This document shows positions 17,201 to 24,196 of a stretch of DNA of 38,161 bases, one piece after another. The notes beneath the pieces are model-generated. The model did no database searches and had not been told where the DNA came from. It saw only the letters and a list, made by a program, of their open reading frames with translations. This stretch comes from an uncultured Parasutterella sp. (GTDB lineage: Bacteria; Pseudomonadota; Gammaproteobacteria; Burkholderiales; Burkholderiaceae_F): the NCBI GenBank assembly GCA_900766055.1, contig CAAFTZ010000040.1, positions 1 to 38,161 of the forward strand, written 5' to 3'. The position numbers were made by a program, and so were the translations under genes. Position 1 is the stretch's first letter; each line of letters starts with the position of its first letter.

Positions 17201-17346
17201 ATACGAGTGATTACGCCTTTATAGATATTGGACTTTCTCTGCTGACGTTCGGAAGACTCGATATCAATATCAATGAGCTTCTGACCTTCAACAATAGCGA
17301 CACGCAGCTCCTCAGCATGCGTGGCGTTAAATAACATGCGCTTCAT
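14242..17346 (-). CDS. rne: Ribonuclease E
   Basis: RNase E is the main endonuclease for mRNA decay and rRNA/tRNA processing and the scaffold of the degradosome. It has 1034 residues from ATG 17346 (MKRMLFNATHAEELRVA), with GAGGAG just upstream; a GTG 18 bases earlier is less likely. It has an S1 domain (about 35-125) and the 5' sensor/DNase I-like catalytic part with the metal-binding Asp325 (VAIDVNSARA) and Asp368 (IVIDFIDM). The Zn-link is CPRC (426-429). Relative to E. coli it has an insert of about 20 residues (near 202-223). Residues from about 530 on are disordered, Lys/Glu/Pro-rich, with Arg-rich stretches suited to RNA binding. Divergent from rluC, as in many proteobacteria. Confidence 0.96.
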   Translation of the reverse strand: MKRMLFNATHAEELRVAIVEGQKLIDIDIESSERQQRKSNIYKGVITRIEPSLEACFVDYGEERHGFLPFKEISRSYFKEGVDVRTATIKEALSEGTELIVQVEKEERGNKGAALTTFISLAGRYLVLMPNNPRGGGVSRRIEGEEREELRENMSKLPTPKGMSLIARTAGIGRTVEELKWDFDYLLQLWQAIVEAATPQYEDTEGNFVTAPVGPLGQKYERVNPAPFLIVEESNLVIRAIRDYFQPDIAEILVDTDDIYEQAKQFMGHVMPDMINRVKRYTDDVPLFSRFQIENQIETAYSRTVPLPSGGSIVIDHTEALVAIDVNSARATAGGDIEATAFHTNEEAAEEVARQMRLRDLGGLIVIDFIDMEDPAHQRAIEQRIKEAIRHDRARVQIAKISRFGLLELSRQRLRPSLYEGSHITCPRCNGIGAIRDTESSAIQVLRILQEEALKDGTTALQAQVPVDVATYLLNEKRDDIAKIEHRHHIEVILIPNKTLETPHYQIERLRTEDQLLTEGAPSYKRVEELAPEPEAPYSRAQNVAPSTKPRQIPVIKGLPVREDAPKHVEPAKPSKEPVKKEKSFFQKILAFFTGNSEAEEKEEAKNKSGRGDKSSVRKERGERKNRRQERDDQRKTRTPVAKQEKAERPPKQPRQVKPVKTEDKRQKETVEKSKNVPAVRPAAVEKTEKPERIERTRKALKENGALAERRTAKPVQPPISVEETVKPVEKQSIPAPVEAVQAQPQAEKPAPTPAPAAVETPAIQVEEKKAPAEAVEDIIETAVRVVPSVESQSNAAEQRPRTRRARRLRKDRGDREPRAARSVVPPAHVSPVVAAIEDVVMSERAVPQVNAAAIHADEHMPRVDTNQLHLTEETPKHARPRRERAPRKPAADFVTKVESHDSEVQAVSSAAPKAETVKEAPKDAPKAEQVKTEEIKPIVTEKTVVKPAEVKPVETKQVESAAPVKAQMEAVSNDKPVDLKPMLEKAGLELVGTTKKDVPVREEAPKPKLGRKRIKRAIQEDSAPLELVQTKKE

Positions 17347-17790
17347 CAAGCACTCCTCAGTCACTGACGCGGACCATAGGCGTGCCGTAGAGAAAAGATA
17401 TCAAACAGGTTCCGGAACAAGTGGAACGAGCAAAGGGATCTCCCCAAGTAAATCGCGGAAATCGTCCGCAGGAGGCTTTATAAAATCGAGAGAGGAAGCC
17501 GCAGCGCAGGCGCAATCATCCCTTCCCGTTAGGCAGGAATAGGCAGGCCGATCGAAACAGCGGAGGTAAGCCACTCTCTTTTTTCCAATACTTCAGCTGC
17601 ACGAGTGCAGCACGTGTTCCAAAATTTGTGCGCGCATCAACCGGATGCTGCGCCCCGTTTGAATAAAAATTCTTTACAGCAAATGGCCCGAGGGCCATTG
17701 GCGAGCTGCGACGATTCGAAAATCGGAGCACCGCCTGTCATTCATTACAAAATCTCCTGCCGGTATCGTTGCGAAAAACGATGTTTAGCG
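17347..17790 (-). promoter_or_regulatory. Structured 5' leader of rne
   Basis: Between the rne start and about 17790 the sequence holds five clean hairpins: 17765-17782 (ATCGTT/AACGAT), 17712-17725 (CGATT-CGAA-AATCG), 17682-17699 (AATGGCCC/GGGCCATT), 17630-17653 (nine pairs with one bulge) and 17596-17611 (GCTGCAC/GTGCAGC). E. coli rne has a 361-base structured 5' leader through which RNase E limits its own mRNA. The length and hairpin density here fit the same kind of autoregulation. A short ORF with a strong ribosome site lies inside (17674-17745). I could not find a convincing promoter. Confidence 0.55.
17674..17745 (-). CDS. Candidate 23-codon leader ORF upstream of rne
   Basis: Minus-strand ATG at 17745 follows CAGGAG by eight bases, a stronger ribosome site than many real genes here. 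The frame runs 23 codons (MNDRRCSDFRIV then AARQWPSGHLL) to TAA at 17676-17674. The hairpins 17712-17725 and 17682-17699 lie inside it, so ribosome movement would change leader folding. It matches no family known to me. It could be a true leader peptide controlling rne, or a chance frame. Confidence 0.35.
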   Translation of the reverse strand: MNDRRCSDFRIVAARQWPSGHLL

Positions 17791-17982
17791 TCTTCCGTTC
17801 ATCATCGGTCAGCTCAAGCGGAGAGACCCTAGAATCGGTACGCATCGCATTCCGTTCGTCGTCAAAAGATTACAATCGGCGGAGGTCATTGAGAACAGTT
17901 GAACCGACAGATTTCAGACGCGCAAGCCTGCGCCGCCGAGTTGTTCTGTAGGTCAAACCTCTCGCACAGGATTTTAGAACAA

Positions 17983-19152
17983 ATGATGAAATCTCGCCAA
18001 AATAATGAGCGAACGGACTCAAAAAAGGGTCGTACTTCTGCGAAAAGCCCCACCCGTAGCGGAAAAGATTTGTTAGCAGACTTAAACATTTCCGCCTCGG
18101 CCGGAAAGGTTACTCAGCGCGCCAAACCGAAGACAGTTTCTCCGAAGCTAAGAACTCCGGTTGAAGAGTCGAGAGAAAAGAAAGCGGCCGAGCCCAAAGT
18201 CATTTTTAAGAAGGTCGACGAGAGCAACGACGGACAAAGATTGGATAACTTCCTTCTTTCCCAGCTCAAAGGTGTGCCGAAATCCTTGATCTACCGCGTG
18301 GTACGGTCCGGTGAGGTACGCGTCAATAAAGGAAGGGCCCATGTCGACACTCGTCTGCAGAGCGGGGACGAAGTCCGGATCCCGCCGATTCGCTTTACCG
18401 AGAAAGAAAGTGAACATTCCGCACCTCCTCTGAAACTCTCGGAAATGCCTCCGATTCTTTTTGAGGATCAGAACATCATGGTCGTGGACAAACCCTCCGG
18501 CATGGCCAGCCACGGCGGCAGCGGCATCTCTTACGGACTGATCGAGCGAATGAGAGCGAGCCGTCCGGAACTACCGTTTCTCGAGCTTGTTCATCGCTTG
18601 GACAGAGGAACTTCCGGAGTACTGGTTTTAGCTAAAACGAGAAAGGCTCTGGTCCGTCTGCATGAAATGATCCGTGAAGGAGAGATGCATAAGACTTATC
18701 AGGCACTGGTTAAAGGTGATTGGCAGAATGACCGTCAGCACGCAAAGTTTCCGCTTTTTAAATATGTGACTCCTTCCGGAGAGCGCCGAGTGCGGGTGGA
18801 TCCGGAAAACGGTCTTCCGAGTCATTCTATTTTCAGACTGAAGGAGCGTTTCGGACCGGTTTCTCTGGTTGAAGTCGATCTTCTCACCGGCCGCACGCAT
18901 CAAATTAGAGTGCATGCCGCCGAATTGGGCTTTCCGCTCGTAGGAGACGAAAAGTACGGAGATTTTGCGTTTAACGATGAAGTCGCCCATGGTTCGTTGG
19001 GTGTGCCCTTTAAACGCATGTTCCTGCATGCGGGCAAGATTCGTTTCCATCATCCGATGACTGGCGAGGAACTCGAGATCGAAGCTCCGCTTCCTAAAGA
19101 TTGTGTAGAGCTCCTTGAGGTTTTGGAGCAGAGAAAGGCTCAAAATAAATAA
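17983..19152 (+). CDS. rluC: 23S rRNA pseudouridine synthase RluC-like
   Basis: RluC makes pseudouridines 955, 2504 and 2580 in 23S rRNA. From ATG 17983 the protein has 389 residues. A basic, unconserved N-terminal extension of about 75 residues comes first. An S4 RNA-binding domain follows (about 82-120, GQRLDNFLLSQLKGVPKSLI, SGEVRVNKGR). The catalytic domain has HRLDRGTSGVLVLAKT with catalytic Asp207, and GRTHQIRVHAAELGFPLVGD near the end. The start is uncertain: a TTG at 17899 keeps the frame open further, and ATG 17986 is also possible. No strong ribosome site decides. The neighbour rne on the other strand is the classic arrangement. Confidence 0.85.
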   Translation: MMKSRQNNERTDSKKGRTSAKSPTRSGKDLLADLNISASAGKVTQRAKPKTVSPKLRTPVEESREKKAAEPKVIFKKVDESNDGQRLDNFLLSQLKGVPKSLIYRVVRSGEVRVNKGRAHVDTRLQSGDEVRIPPIRFTEKESEHSAPPLKLSEMPPILFEDQNIMVVDKPSGMASHGGSGISYGLIERMRASRPELPFLELVHRLDRGTSGVLVLAKTRKALVRLHEMIREGEMHKTYQALVKGDWQNDRQHAKFPLFKYVTPSGERRVRVDPENGLPSHSIFRLKERFGPVSLVEVDLLTGRTHQIRVHAAELGFPLVGDEKYGDFAFNDEVAHGSLGVPFKRMFLHAGKIRFHHPMTGEELEIEAPLPKDCVELLEVLEQRKAQNK

Positions 19153-19190
19153 CGCTAAACCTCAAATCTTCAAAATCAGGAAAAAGAAGA

Positions 19191-19844
19191 ATGCACGCTC
19201 TGAAGATGGCCGTTTTTGATTTTGACGGCACCTTAGTTGACTCGGTCCCCGCCATTGCCCGCGGTATCCAGCTGGCAAATGAAGAAATCGGGATCGCGCC
19301 TGTCAGTTACGATACGGCTAAGAGCATTATCGGATTAGGCTTTAAGGACATTATTCCGATTGTGGCGCCGGATTTGCCTGAAAGCGAGTACGGCCGCTAT
19401 AAAGACATTTACGTACGTTACTTTCTTCAAAGTGATCCTTCGCTGAAGTTATTTCCCGGTGTTTTGGAACTTCTGCGAGTTCTTAAAGATTCCGGTATCA
19501 AAACCGCAATAGCGACCGGCAAGAGCCGCAAGGGTCTTTCCAGAATCGTGAATCGGATGGATGTCTGGGATTATTTTGATGACTCCATCACGGCCGATGA
19601 AGCGCTTCCTAAGCCCGATCCTTTAATGGTCAAAACACTGATGGAAAGGAACGGGCTTCAGGCCGATGAAATTGTGATGATCGGCGACACCGAACACGAT
19701 ATTAAGTTGGGCAAAGCGGCCGGCGTCCGCACGATTGCTGTCACCTGGGGCGCGGCCCCGAGAGAACGTCTGGAGACTTATGCACCGGACGCCATTGTCG
19801 GCACGATGGAAGAACTTAAACTTAAGCTCGACGAGCTCGCTTAG
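19191..19844 (+). CDS. HAD-superfamily phosphatase, phosphoglycolate phosphatase-like
   Basis: A 217-residue haloacid-dehalogenase-type hydrolase with the cap domain after motif I. Motif I is FDFDGTLVDS with the nucleophile Asp10 and Asp12. The motif II region has IATGKSRKGLS, the Lys motif is LPKPDPLM, and motif IV is MIGDTEHDIKLGKAAG. This pattern fits Gph-type phosphatases that hydrolyse small phosphate esters, but substrate is not set by sequence. In Burkholderiales a HAD gene of this kind commonly follows rluC. Only a weak AGAAG precedes ATG 19191; a second ATG at 19206 is possible. Its 3' end overlaps the convergent methyltransferase gene by 23 bases. Confidence 0.87.
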   Translation: MHALKMAVFDFDGTLVDSVPAIARGIQLANEEIGIAPVSYDTAKSIIGLGFKDIIPIVAPDLPESEYGRYKDIYVRYFLQSDPSLKLFPGVLELLRVLKDSGIKTAIATGKSRKGLSRIVNRMDVWDYFDDSITADEALPKPDPLMVKTLMERNGLQADEIVMIGDTEHDIKLGKAAGVRTIAVTWGAAPRERLETYAPDAIVGTMEELKLKLDELA

Positions 19845-20553
19845 TTCCGAGAATGCCGAAGACCGTCGGGAGCTTCGGCAGCGATAAGTCTTGTTTTTTC
19901 CATTCTGCCGCAGAGAAGGTGCGGATCCTTTCTTCCGGGCCTGAAATGTCCGTTGCGGCAAGAATCAGGGTCGAGGGCGCGCAGTTTTTAACGAGATCGG
20001 CAAGCATGCCGCTGTTGCGGTAAGGCGTTTCAATGAAGAGCTGAGTTTCTCCTTCGAGAGAAGTGCTCCTTCTTTCCAGGTCTTTAATCGCATTGGTGCG
20101 GGCCGGTTCTTTGATCGGAAGGTAGCCGCAGAAGCGGAAATGCTGTCCGTCCATGCCGGAAGCCATTAGGGCTAGAAGAATAGAAGAGGGTCCGACGAGC
20201 GGCACGACACGAATCCCAAGCTTATGAGCTTCCGCGGCGATGACCGCTCCGGGGTCGGCGACACCCGGACATCCGGCTTCGCTCACAATGCCGATATCGT
20301 TTCCGTCGAGAGCGGGTTTAAGCCAGCTGCGTATCTTAGCCGCATCCGGACGATGTCCGATCTCTTCAATAGAAAGAGAAGCAATGGGCAGCGGGTGACC
20401 GCAAAACTTAAGGAAAGCTCTCGCCGACTTGGCGTTCTCAGCTAAAAAGAATTTGAGTTCGCGTGCTGTTTGAATCGTGTGTTCAGGCAACGTGTCGGTC
20501 AATTGTCCGTCGGCGATCGGCACGGGCAGCATGAAGAGCTTTCCTTTATTCAT
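19822..20553 (-). CDS. RsmI-like tetrapyrrole-methylase-fold SAM methyltransferase
   Basis: A 243-residue SAM-dependent methyltransferase of the fold shared by RsmI (2'-O-methylation of C1402 in 16S rRNA) and tetrapyrrole methylases. IVSEAGCPGVADPGAVI (near 88-104) and VVPLVGPSSILLALMASGM (near 115-133) match the RsmI core. The N-terminus differs from RsmI: it reads KLFMLPVPIADGQL instead of the usual TPIGNLxD, and the C-terminal RsmI domain is missing, so it is probably a paralogue rather than RsmI itself. The start overlaps the maf stop by one base, so the two form a coupled pair. Its stop lies inside the end of the convergent HAD gene. Confidence 0.8.
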   Translation of the reverse strand: MNKGKLFMLPVPIADGQLTDTLPEHTIQTARELKFFLAENAKSARAFLKFCGHPLPIASLSIEEIGHRPDAAKIRSWLKPALDGNDIGIVSEAGCPGVADPGAVIAAEAHKLGIRVVPLVGPSSILLALMASGMDGQHFRFCGYLPIKEPARTNAIKDLERRSTSLEGETQLFIETPYRNSGMLADLVKNCAPSTLILAATDISGPEERIRTFSAAEWKKQDLSLPKLPTVFGILGTKRARRA

Positions 20554-21149
20554 CAGTGGAGCTCCGGAAGAATGTGAATGCCCGCCTGAGCCAGCATAGT
20601 GGTCAATTCAATCAGCGGCAGACCGATGATGGCGGTGGGATCGTTAGACTTGCATTCGGCAACTAGGGCGATACCAAGTTTTTCAATTTTGGCTGATCCT
20701 GCACAGTTGAAAGGTTTTTCGCGTTCCAGGTAGTCACGAACCCCTTCGGGCGGTAGGTTTCTCATTCGAATGACTGTCGGGACCACGGTGCTCTGCAGAT
20801 TTCCCTTGGCGTCGATGACGGTCATGGCCGAATGGAACGTCACGGTTTGGCCGGACATCTCGGAGAGCTGCTTGAAGGCGTTGTCAAAATTGCCGGGTTT
20901 TCCGACAGGACGACCGTTTAATTCCAGGACTTGATCGCATCCGATGACGACGCAGTTCGGATGCTGAGCGGCGACAGCCTGAGCTTTCAGTATGGAAAGG
21001 CGCAAAGACAGATCCTTCGGAGTTTCTCCCTTAAGCGGAGTCTCGTCGACATCGGGAGAGCAGGTCGTGAAGGGGATCTGCAGACGCTCTAACAGTTCGC
21101 GTCGGAAAGGAGAACTTGAACCTAAAATTAATGCGGCTTTGTTGTCCAT
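20553..21149 (-). CDS. Maf-like nucleotide pyrophosphatase, YceF type
   Basis: Maf proteins are house-cleaning nucleoside triphosphate pyrophosphatases; the YceF branch prefers 7-methyl-GTP. From ATG 21149 the protein has 198 residues. LILGSSSPFRRELLERL near the start is the Maf signature, and IGCDQVLELNGRPVGKP has the catalytic Asp72. EKPFNCAGSAKIEKLG and IIGLPLIELTTML are typical of YceF rather than MafA. AGGA precedes the ATG; a TTG at 21176 would add MSAFRNDPI, which is not conserved. It is divergent from yceD, as in many proteobacteria, and coupled to the methyltransferase gene downstream. Confidence 0.9.
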   Translation of the reverse strand: MDNKAALILGSSSPFRRELLERLQIPFTTCSPDVDETPLKGETPKDLSLRLSILKAQAVAAQHPNCVVIGCDQVLELNGRPVGKPGNFDNAFKQLSEMSGQTVTFHSAMTVIDAKGNLQSTVVPTVIRMRNLPPEGVRDYLEREKPFNCAGSAKIEKLGIALVAECKSNDPTAIIGLPLIELTTMLAQAGIHILPELH

Positions 21150-21229
21150 AATTGGGTCGTTCCTAAAAGCACTCAAACTTGAAAGAGACTATTCTAGTTC
21201 AGTGCTTATCGCAGAAAGAGAGAAATTCA

Positions 21230-21754
21230 ATGTCCGCATACCTAAAACAAACCGACTACGTGAATGCTTATGACTTGGCCAGAGATAAGAAAGTGATCGA
21301 GGGTCAAGCCAAATTGTCGGATCTTCCGCGCTTAAAAGACATGATTCTTCCGACTGAAGGAACTGTGACCTACCGAATCTGCGGGATGACCGCTAAAAAA
21401 GGATGGCCTGGCGCCGTCATGGAACTGGCCACCGTTGTTCCCTTGGTTTGCAACCGCTGTACGAAACCGATGGATTTCAAGATTGAGAGAGAAGTCACTT
21501 TCCGCTTTGCTAAGAGCGAAGAAGAAGCCGATTCGATTCCAATCGATGAAGACGATGACACCGAAGTCATTGTCGGCAGCGAGAAACTCAATATTGCCGA
21601 CTGGATTGAAGAAGAGCTGATTCTTTCTCTTCCTCTGGTTCCGTCCCATGAAGAAGGCTGTCAAACCGATGGCCCCGAAGAGACAAAAGACGAGATCCAG
21701 AAGCTGAATCCTTTTGCAAAACTCAAAGATCTCAAAGGTTTGCGTAAGGTCTAA
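21230..21754 (+). CDS. yceD: YceD family (DUF177) 23S rRNA accumulation protein
   Basis: YceD/DUF177 proteins are needed for normal 23S rRNA accumulation in plants and bacteria; the mechanism is not clear. The 174 residues include LVCNRCTKPMDF (near 84-95), the conserved CxxC. An acidic segment DEDDDTEVIVG, WIEEELILSLPLVPSH, and NPFAKLKDLKGLRK at the end are all typical. ATG 21230 follows AAAGAGAG; an upstream ATG-less extension to 21179 looks unconserved. The rpmF promoter -35 element falls within its last codons. The yceD-rpmF pair is nearly universal. Confidence 0.88.
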   Translation: MSAYLKQTDYVNAYDLARDKKVIEGQAKLSDLPRLKDMILPTEGTVTYRICGMTAKKGWPGAVMELATVVPLVCNRCTKPMDFKIEREVTFRFAKSEEEADSIPIDEDDDTEVIVGSEKLNIADWIEEELILSLPLVPSHEEGCQTDGPEETKDEIQKLNPFAKLKDLKGLRKV

Positions 21755-21768
21755 GGTTAGTGTAGAAT
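21740..21768 (+). promoter_or_regulatory. Candidate sigma70 promoter for rpmF
   Basis: TTGCGT (21740-21745), a 17-base spacer and TAGAAT (21763-21768). The -35 is inside the 3' end of yceD. It would give rpmF a leader of about 70 bases. Confidence 0.45.
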
Positions 21769-21847
21769 GCCTGATTTTCCAGGAGCGGAAGCGTAACTGT
21801 TGCCCGCTCGATTTTGAAAGTTAGATTTTAATTTACGTGGGGTTACC

Positions 21848-22036
21848 ATGGCTGTTCAGCAAAATAAGAAATCGACCAACAAGCGCGGCAATCACCGTGC
21901 TCACGATTTTCTGACGAACCCGCCTCTGGCTGTCGAACCGACAACCGGCGAAGTTCACCGTCGTCATCACATTTCTGCCACCGGTTTTTACCGTGGTAAG
22001 AAAGTCATCGCTACTAAGGCTGACGACCAGGAATAA
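21848..22036 (+). CDS. rpmF: 50S ribosomal protein L32
   Basis: L32 is a small structural protein of the large subunit. The 62 residues start MAVQQNKKSTNKRGNHRAHD and end with GFYRGKKVIATKADDQE; TTGEVHRRHHIS is the central conserved segment. The cysteine pairs of zinc-type L32 proteins are absent, as is usual for proteobacteria. GTGGGGT stands before ATG. A tetraloop terminator follows at 22115-22136. In most bacteria plsX comes next; here the next gene is fabH. Confidence 0.96.
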   Translation: MAVQQNKKSTNKRGNHRAHDFLTNPPLAVEPTTGEVHRRHHISATGFYRGKKVIATKADDQE

Positions 22037-22114
22037 GTCTTCACTGACCTGGATCGCTCTCATCTGAGACCCACGACGGACGGTGCGGCGATCGAGTCTT
22101 AAGACATTCTGCAG

Positions 22115-22136
22115 AGCTCTCTTCGGAGAGCTTTTT
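22115..22136 (+). terminator. Terminator after rpmF
   Basis: AGCTCTC (22115-22121), the tetraloop TTCG, GAGAGCT (22126-22132), then TTTTT. It separates rpmF from fabH, so fabH needs a promoter between about 22137 and 22230; none stands out clearly. Confidence 0.85.
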
Positions 22137-22244
22137 GTTTGTCTGCAGAAAATTTGTATTCGTGTGTAATACGGGTTTACGGCTTGATTCCGCAAGTCTT
22201 AATTACAGTAATCTGTCGCTCATAGTTATTTAGAGGGTTTCCCA

Positions 22245-23231
22245 GTGTCGGAAAATTGTTTTTCTCGTATCGCTTCCACCGGAAGTTTTCTTCCTAAGAG
22301 AGCGGTTAGCAATGAAGAGTTGGCTCAAGACTTAGCCAAAATCGGTGTTGAGACGAGTGACGAATGGATTCGTACTCGTACGGGCATCGAACAGCGCTAT
22401 CTTGCCTCCGGTGAAGAGTCCACCACTTATTTGGCCTCTGAAGCGGCAAAACAGGCCTTGGAAGCCGGTGGTTTCACACCGGATGAGATTGACTTAATTA
22501 TTGTCGCTACGACGACTCCGGACTCGGTTTTCCCGAGTACAGCTTGTCAAGTCCAAGCCATCCTCGGCGCTTCTGGCGCCGGTGCCTTTGATATGCAGGC
22601 CGTCTGCTCCGGTTTTGCTTACGCGCTTTCTATTGCTGACTCCATGATTCGCGCAGGTTCTGCCGAACGCGTTTTGGTGATCGGCGCTGAAACGCTGTCT
22701 CGTGTTTTGGATTGGAAAGACAGAACCACCTGCGTTCTGTTCGGTGACGGCGCCGGTGCAGTTGTTTTGGAAAAATCCGATGAGCCTGGCATTTTGGCTT
22801 CCGAGCTGAAAGCTGACGGCACGCGCGGCGTGCACGTATTGGCTGCCGACAGTCATATTGACGGCGGAAAGGTTGTCGGAGATCCGTTTATCCGTATGGA
22901 TGGGCGTCTGGTCTTCAAAGCCGCTGTTGAAAAGATGACGGAAAGCGCCCGCAATGTTCTGGCCAAAGCGAATTTGGCCCCGAACGATGTTGATCTCTAT
23001 ATTCCGCATCAGGCCAACCTGCGGATCATGAATATGGTTCGTGAGAAACTCGGCATTGATGAGGAACATCTCATGATTTCCGTTAATGAGCACGGCAACA
23101 CATCCGCAGCCAGTGTTCCGCTTGCCTTGGATAAGGCGCACAGATCCGGAAAACTCAAACGCGGGGATCTCGTGTTGCTGCAGGGGGTCGGAGGAGGCTT
23201 TACCTGGGCCTCTGTATTGCTCAAGTTCTAA
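22245..23231 (+). CDS. fabH: Beta-ketoacyl-ACP synthase III (FabH)
   Basis: FabH condenses acetyl-CoA with malonyl-ACP to start fatty acid synthesis. The 328 residues contain the catalytic triad Cys121 (QAVCSGFAYAL), His255 (IPHQANLRI) and Asn285 (NEHGNTSAAS). WIRTRTGIEQRY near 41-52 is the CoA-binding region signature. The start codon is GTG with GAGGG nine bases upstream; no in-frame ATG fits. fabD follows after 17 bases. It is the first gene of the fabH-fabD-fabG-acpP-fabF set, preceded by a terminator, so the set is transcribed separately from rpmF. Confidence 0.96.
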   Translation: MSENCFSRIASTGSFLPKRAVSNEELAQDLAKIGVETSDEWIRTRTGIEQRYLASGEESTTYLASEAAKQALEAGGFTPDEIDLIIVATTTPDSVFPSTACQVQAILGASGAGAFDMQAVCSGFAYALSIADSMIRAGSAERVLVIGAETLSRVLDWKDRTTCVLFGDGAGAVVLEKSDEPGILASELKADGTRGVHVLAADSHIDGGKVVGDPFIRMDGRLVFKAAVEKMTESARNVLAKANLAPNDVDLYIPHQANLRIMNMVREKLGIDEEHLMISVNEHGNTSAASVPLALDKAHRSGKLKRGDLVLLQGVGGGFTWASVLLKF

Positions 23232-23248
23232 TTGTCATTAAAAGAAAA

Positions 23249-24193
23249 ATGCAAGATAAGAAAATTGCCTTTGTATTTCCCGGTCAGGGAAGCCAGGCTG
23301 TCGGTATGCTCTCAACCTTAGCCGACGAGCCGATCGTTCGTGAAACATTGAAAGAAGCTGATGAGGCGTTGGGTTTTGCCTTATCTAAATTGATCGCCGA
23401 AGGTCCGGCCGAGGAACTCAGTCTGACTGTCAATACCCAGCCGGCCTTGGTTTGTGCTTCTATCGCGATGTATCGCTTTTATCTGCAGGAAAGAGGCCGT
23501 AAACCTGACCTGCTCGCCGGTCACAGCCTCGGAGAATATTCCGCTTTGGTCGCGGCCGGAGCGCTTGATTTTACGGACGCGCTGCACCTGGTTCGCTACC
23601 GTGCTGAGCAGATGCAGGCTGCCGTTCCTGTCGGCGAAGGAACAATGGCTGCCATTCTCGGTCTGTCCGACGATCAAGTGAAGACGGTTTGTCTCGAATG
23701 CGCTGCAAACGGTGTTGTCGAAGCGGTTAACTTCAATACACCGGGTCAGGTCGTGATTGCCGGCACCGTTGCTGCCGTTCAGGAAGCCATGGAAAAGAGT
23801 TTGGCCGCCGGGGCAAAACGCGCTATCAAACTCAATGTTTCCGGTCCGTTCCATTCTTCTTTGATGAAGTCGGCTGCGCTTGCCATGGAAGAAAAACTGA
23901 AAACCGTCGATCTCCAGAAACCTTTCCTGCCGGTTCTGCATAACGTTGACGTGCAGATCCATGAAGAACCTGATGCCATTCGTGATGCTCTGGCTGCTCA
24001 GGTCGCTTCTCCCGTTCTATGGGCCGATACGGTTCGTAAGATGGAAGAGGCCGGCGTAACGGAAATTTATGAGGTCGGTCCCGGCGCGGCGCTGTCCGGC
24101 ATGGTCAAGCGCATCACGAAAGGCATTACTGCTAAAGCATTAAACAGCCGTGCGGCGTTAGAAGCTGCTGCTGCGGCAAACCAGGAGAAATGA
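23249..24193 (+). CDS. fabD: Malonyl-CoA:ACP transacylase (FabD)
   Basis: FabD moves the malonyl group from CoA to ACP. The protein has 314 residues. FVFPGQGSQ (9-17) is the N-terminal signature. The nucleophile Ser93 is in GHSLGEYSALVA, and the partner His202 is in GPFHSSLM. QPALV and the Arg in RYRAEQM that binds the malonyl carboxylate are present. The ribosome site is poor (AAAAGAAAA), in line with coupling to fabH. The C-terminus is Ala-rich. fabG follows three bases after the stop. Confidence 0.96.
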   Translation: MQDKKIAFVFPGQGSQAVGMLSTLADEPIVRETLKEADEALGFALSKLIAEGPAEELSLTVNTQPALVCASIAMYRFYLQERGRKPDLLAGHSLGEYSALVAAGALDFTDALHLVRYRAEQMQAAVPVGEGTMAAILGLSDDQVKTVCLECAANGVVEAVNFNTPGQVVIAGTVAAVQEAMEKSLAAGAKRAIKLNVSGPFHSSLMKSAALAMEEKLKTVDLQKPFLPVLHNVDVQIHEEPDAIRDALAAQVASPVLWADTVRKMEEAGVTEIYEVGPGAALSGMVKRITKGITAKALNSRAALEAAAAANQEK

Positions 24194-24196
24194 TTC

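Noticed and set aside
14644..17334. An 896-codon open frame on the plus strand opposite rne
   Set aside because: It mirrors the rne coding frame, is rich in Phe, Arg, Ser and Asn, has no domain or ribosome site, and RNase E on the other strand is certain.
17899..17982. TTG 17899 as the start of rluC
   Set aside because: GGAGGT is 12 bases away and the extra 28 residues look unconserved; it remains possible, so ATG 17983 was chosen with reduced confidence.
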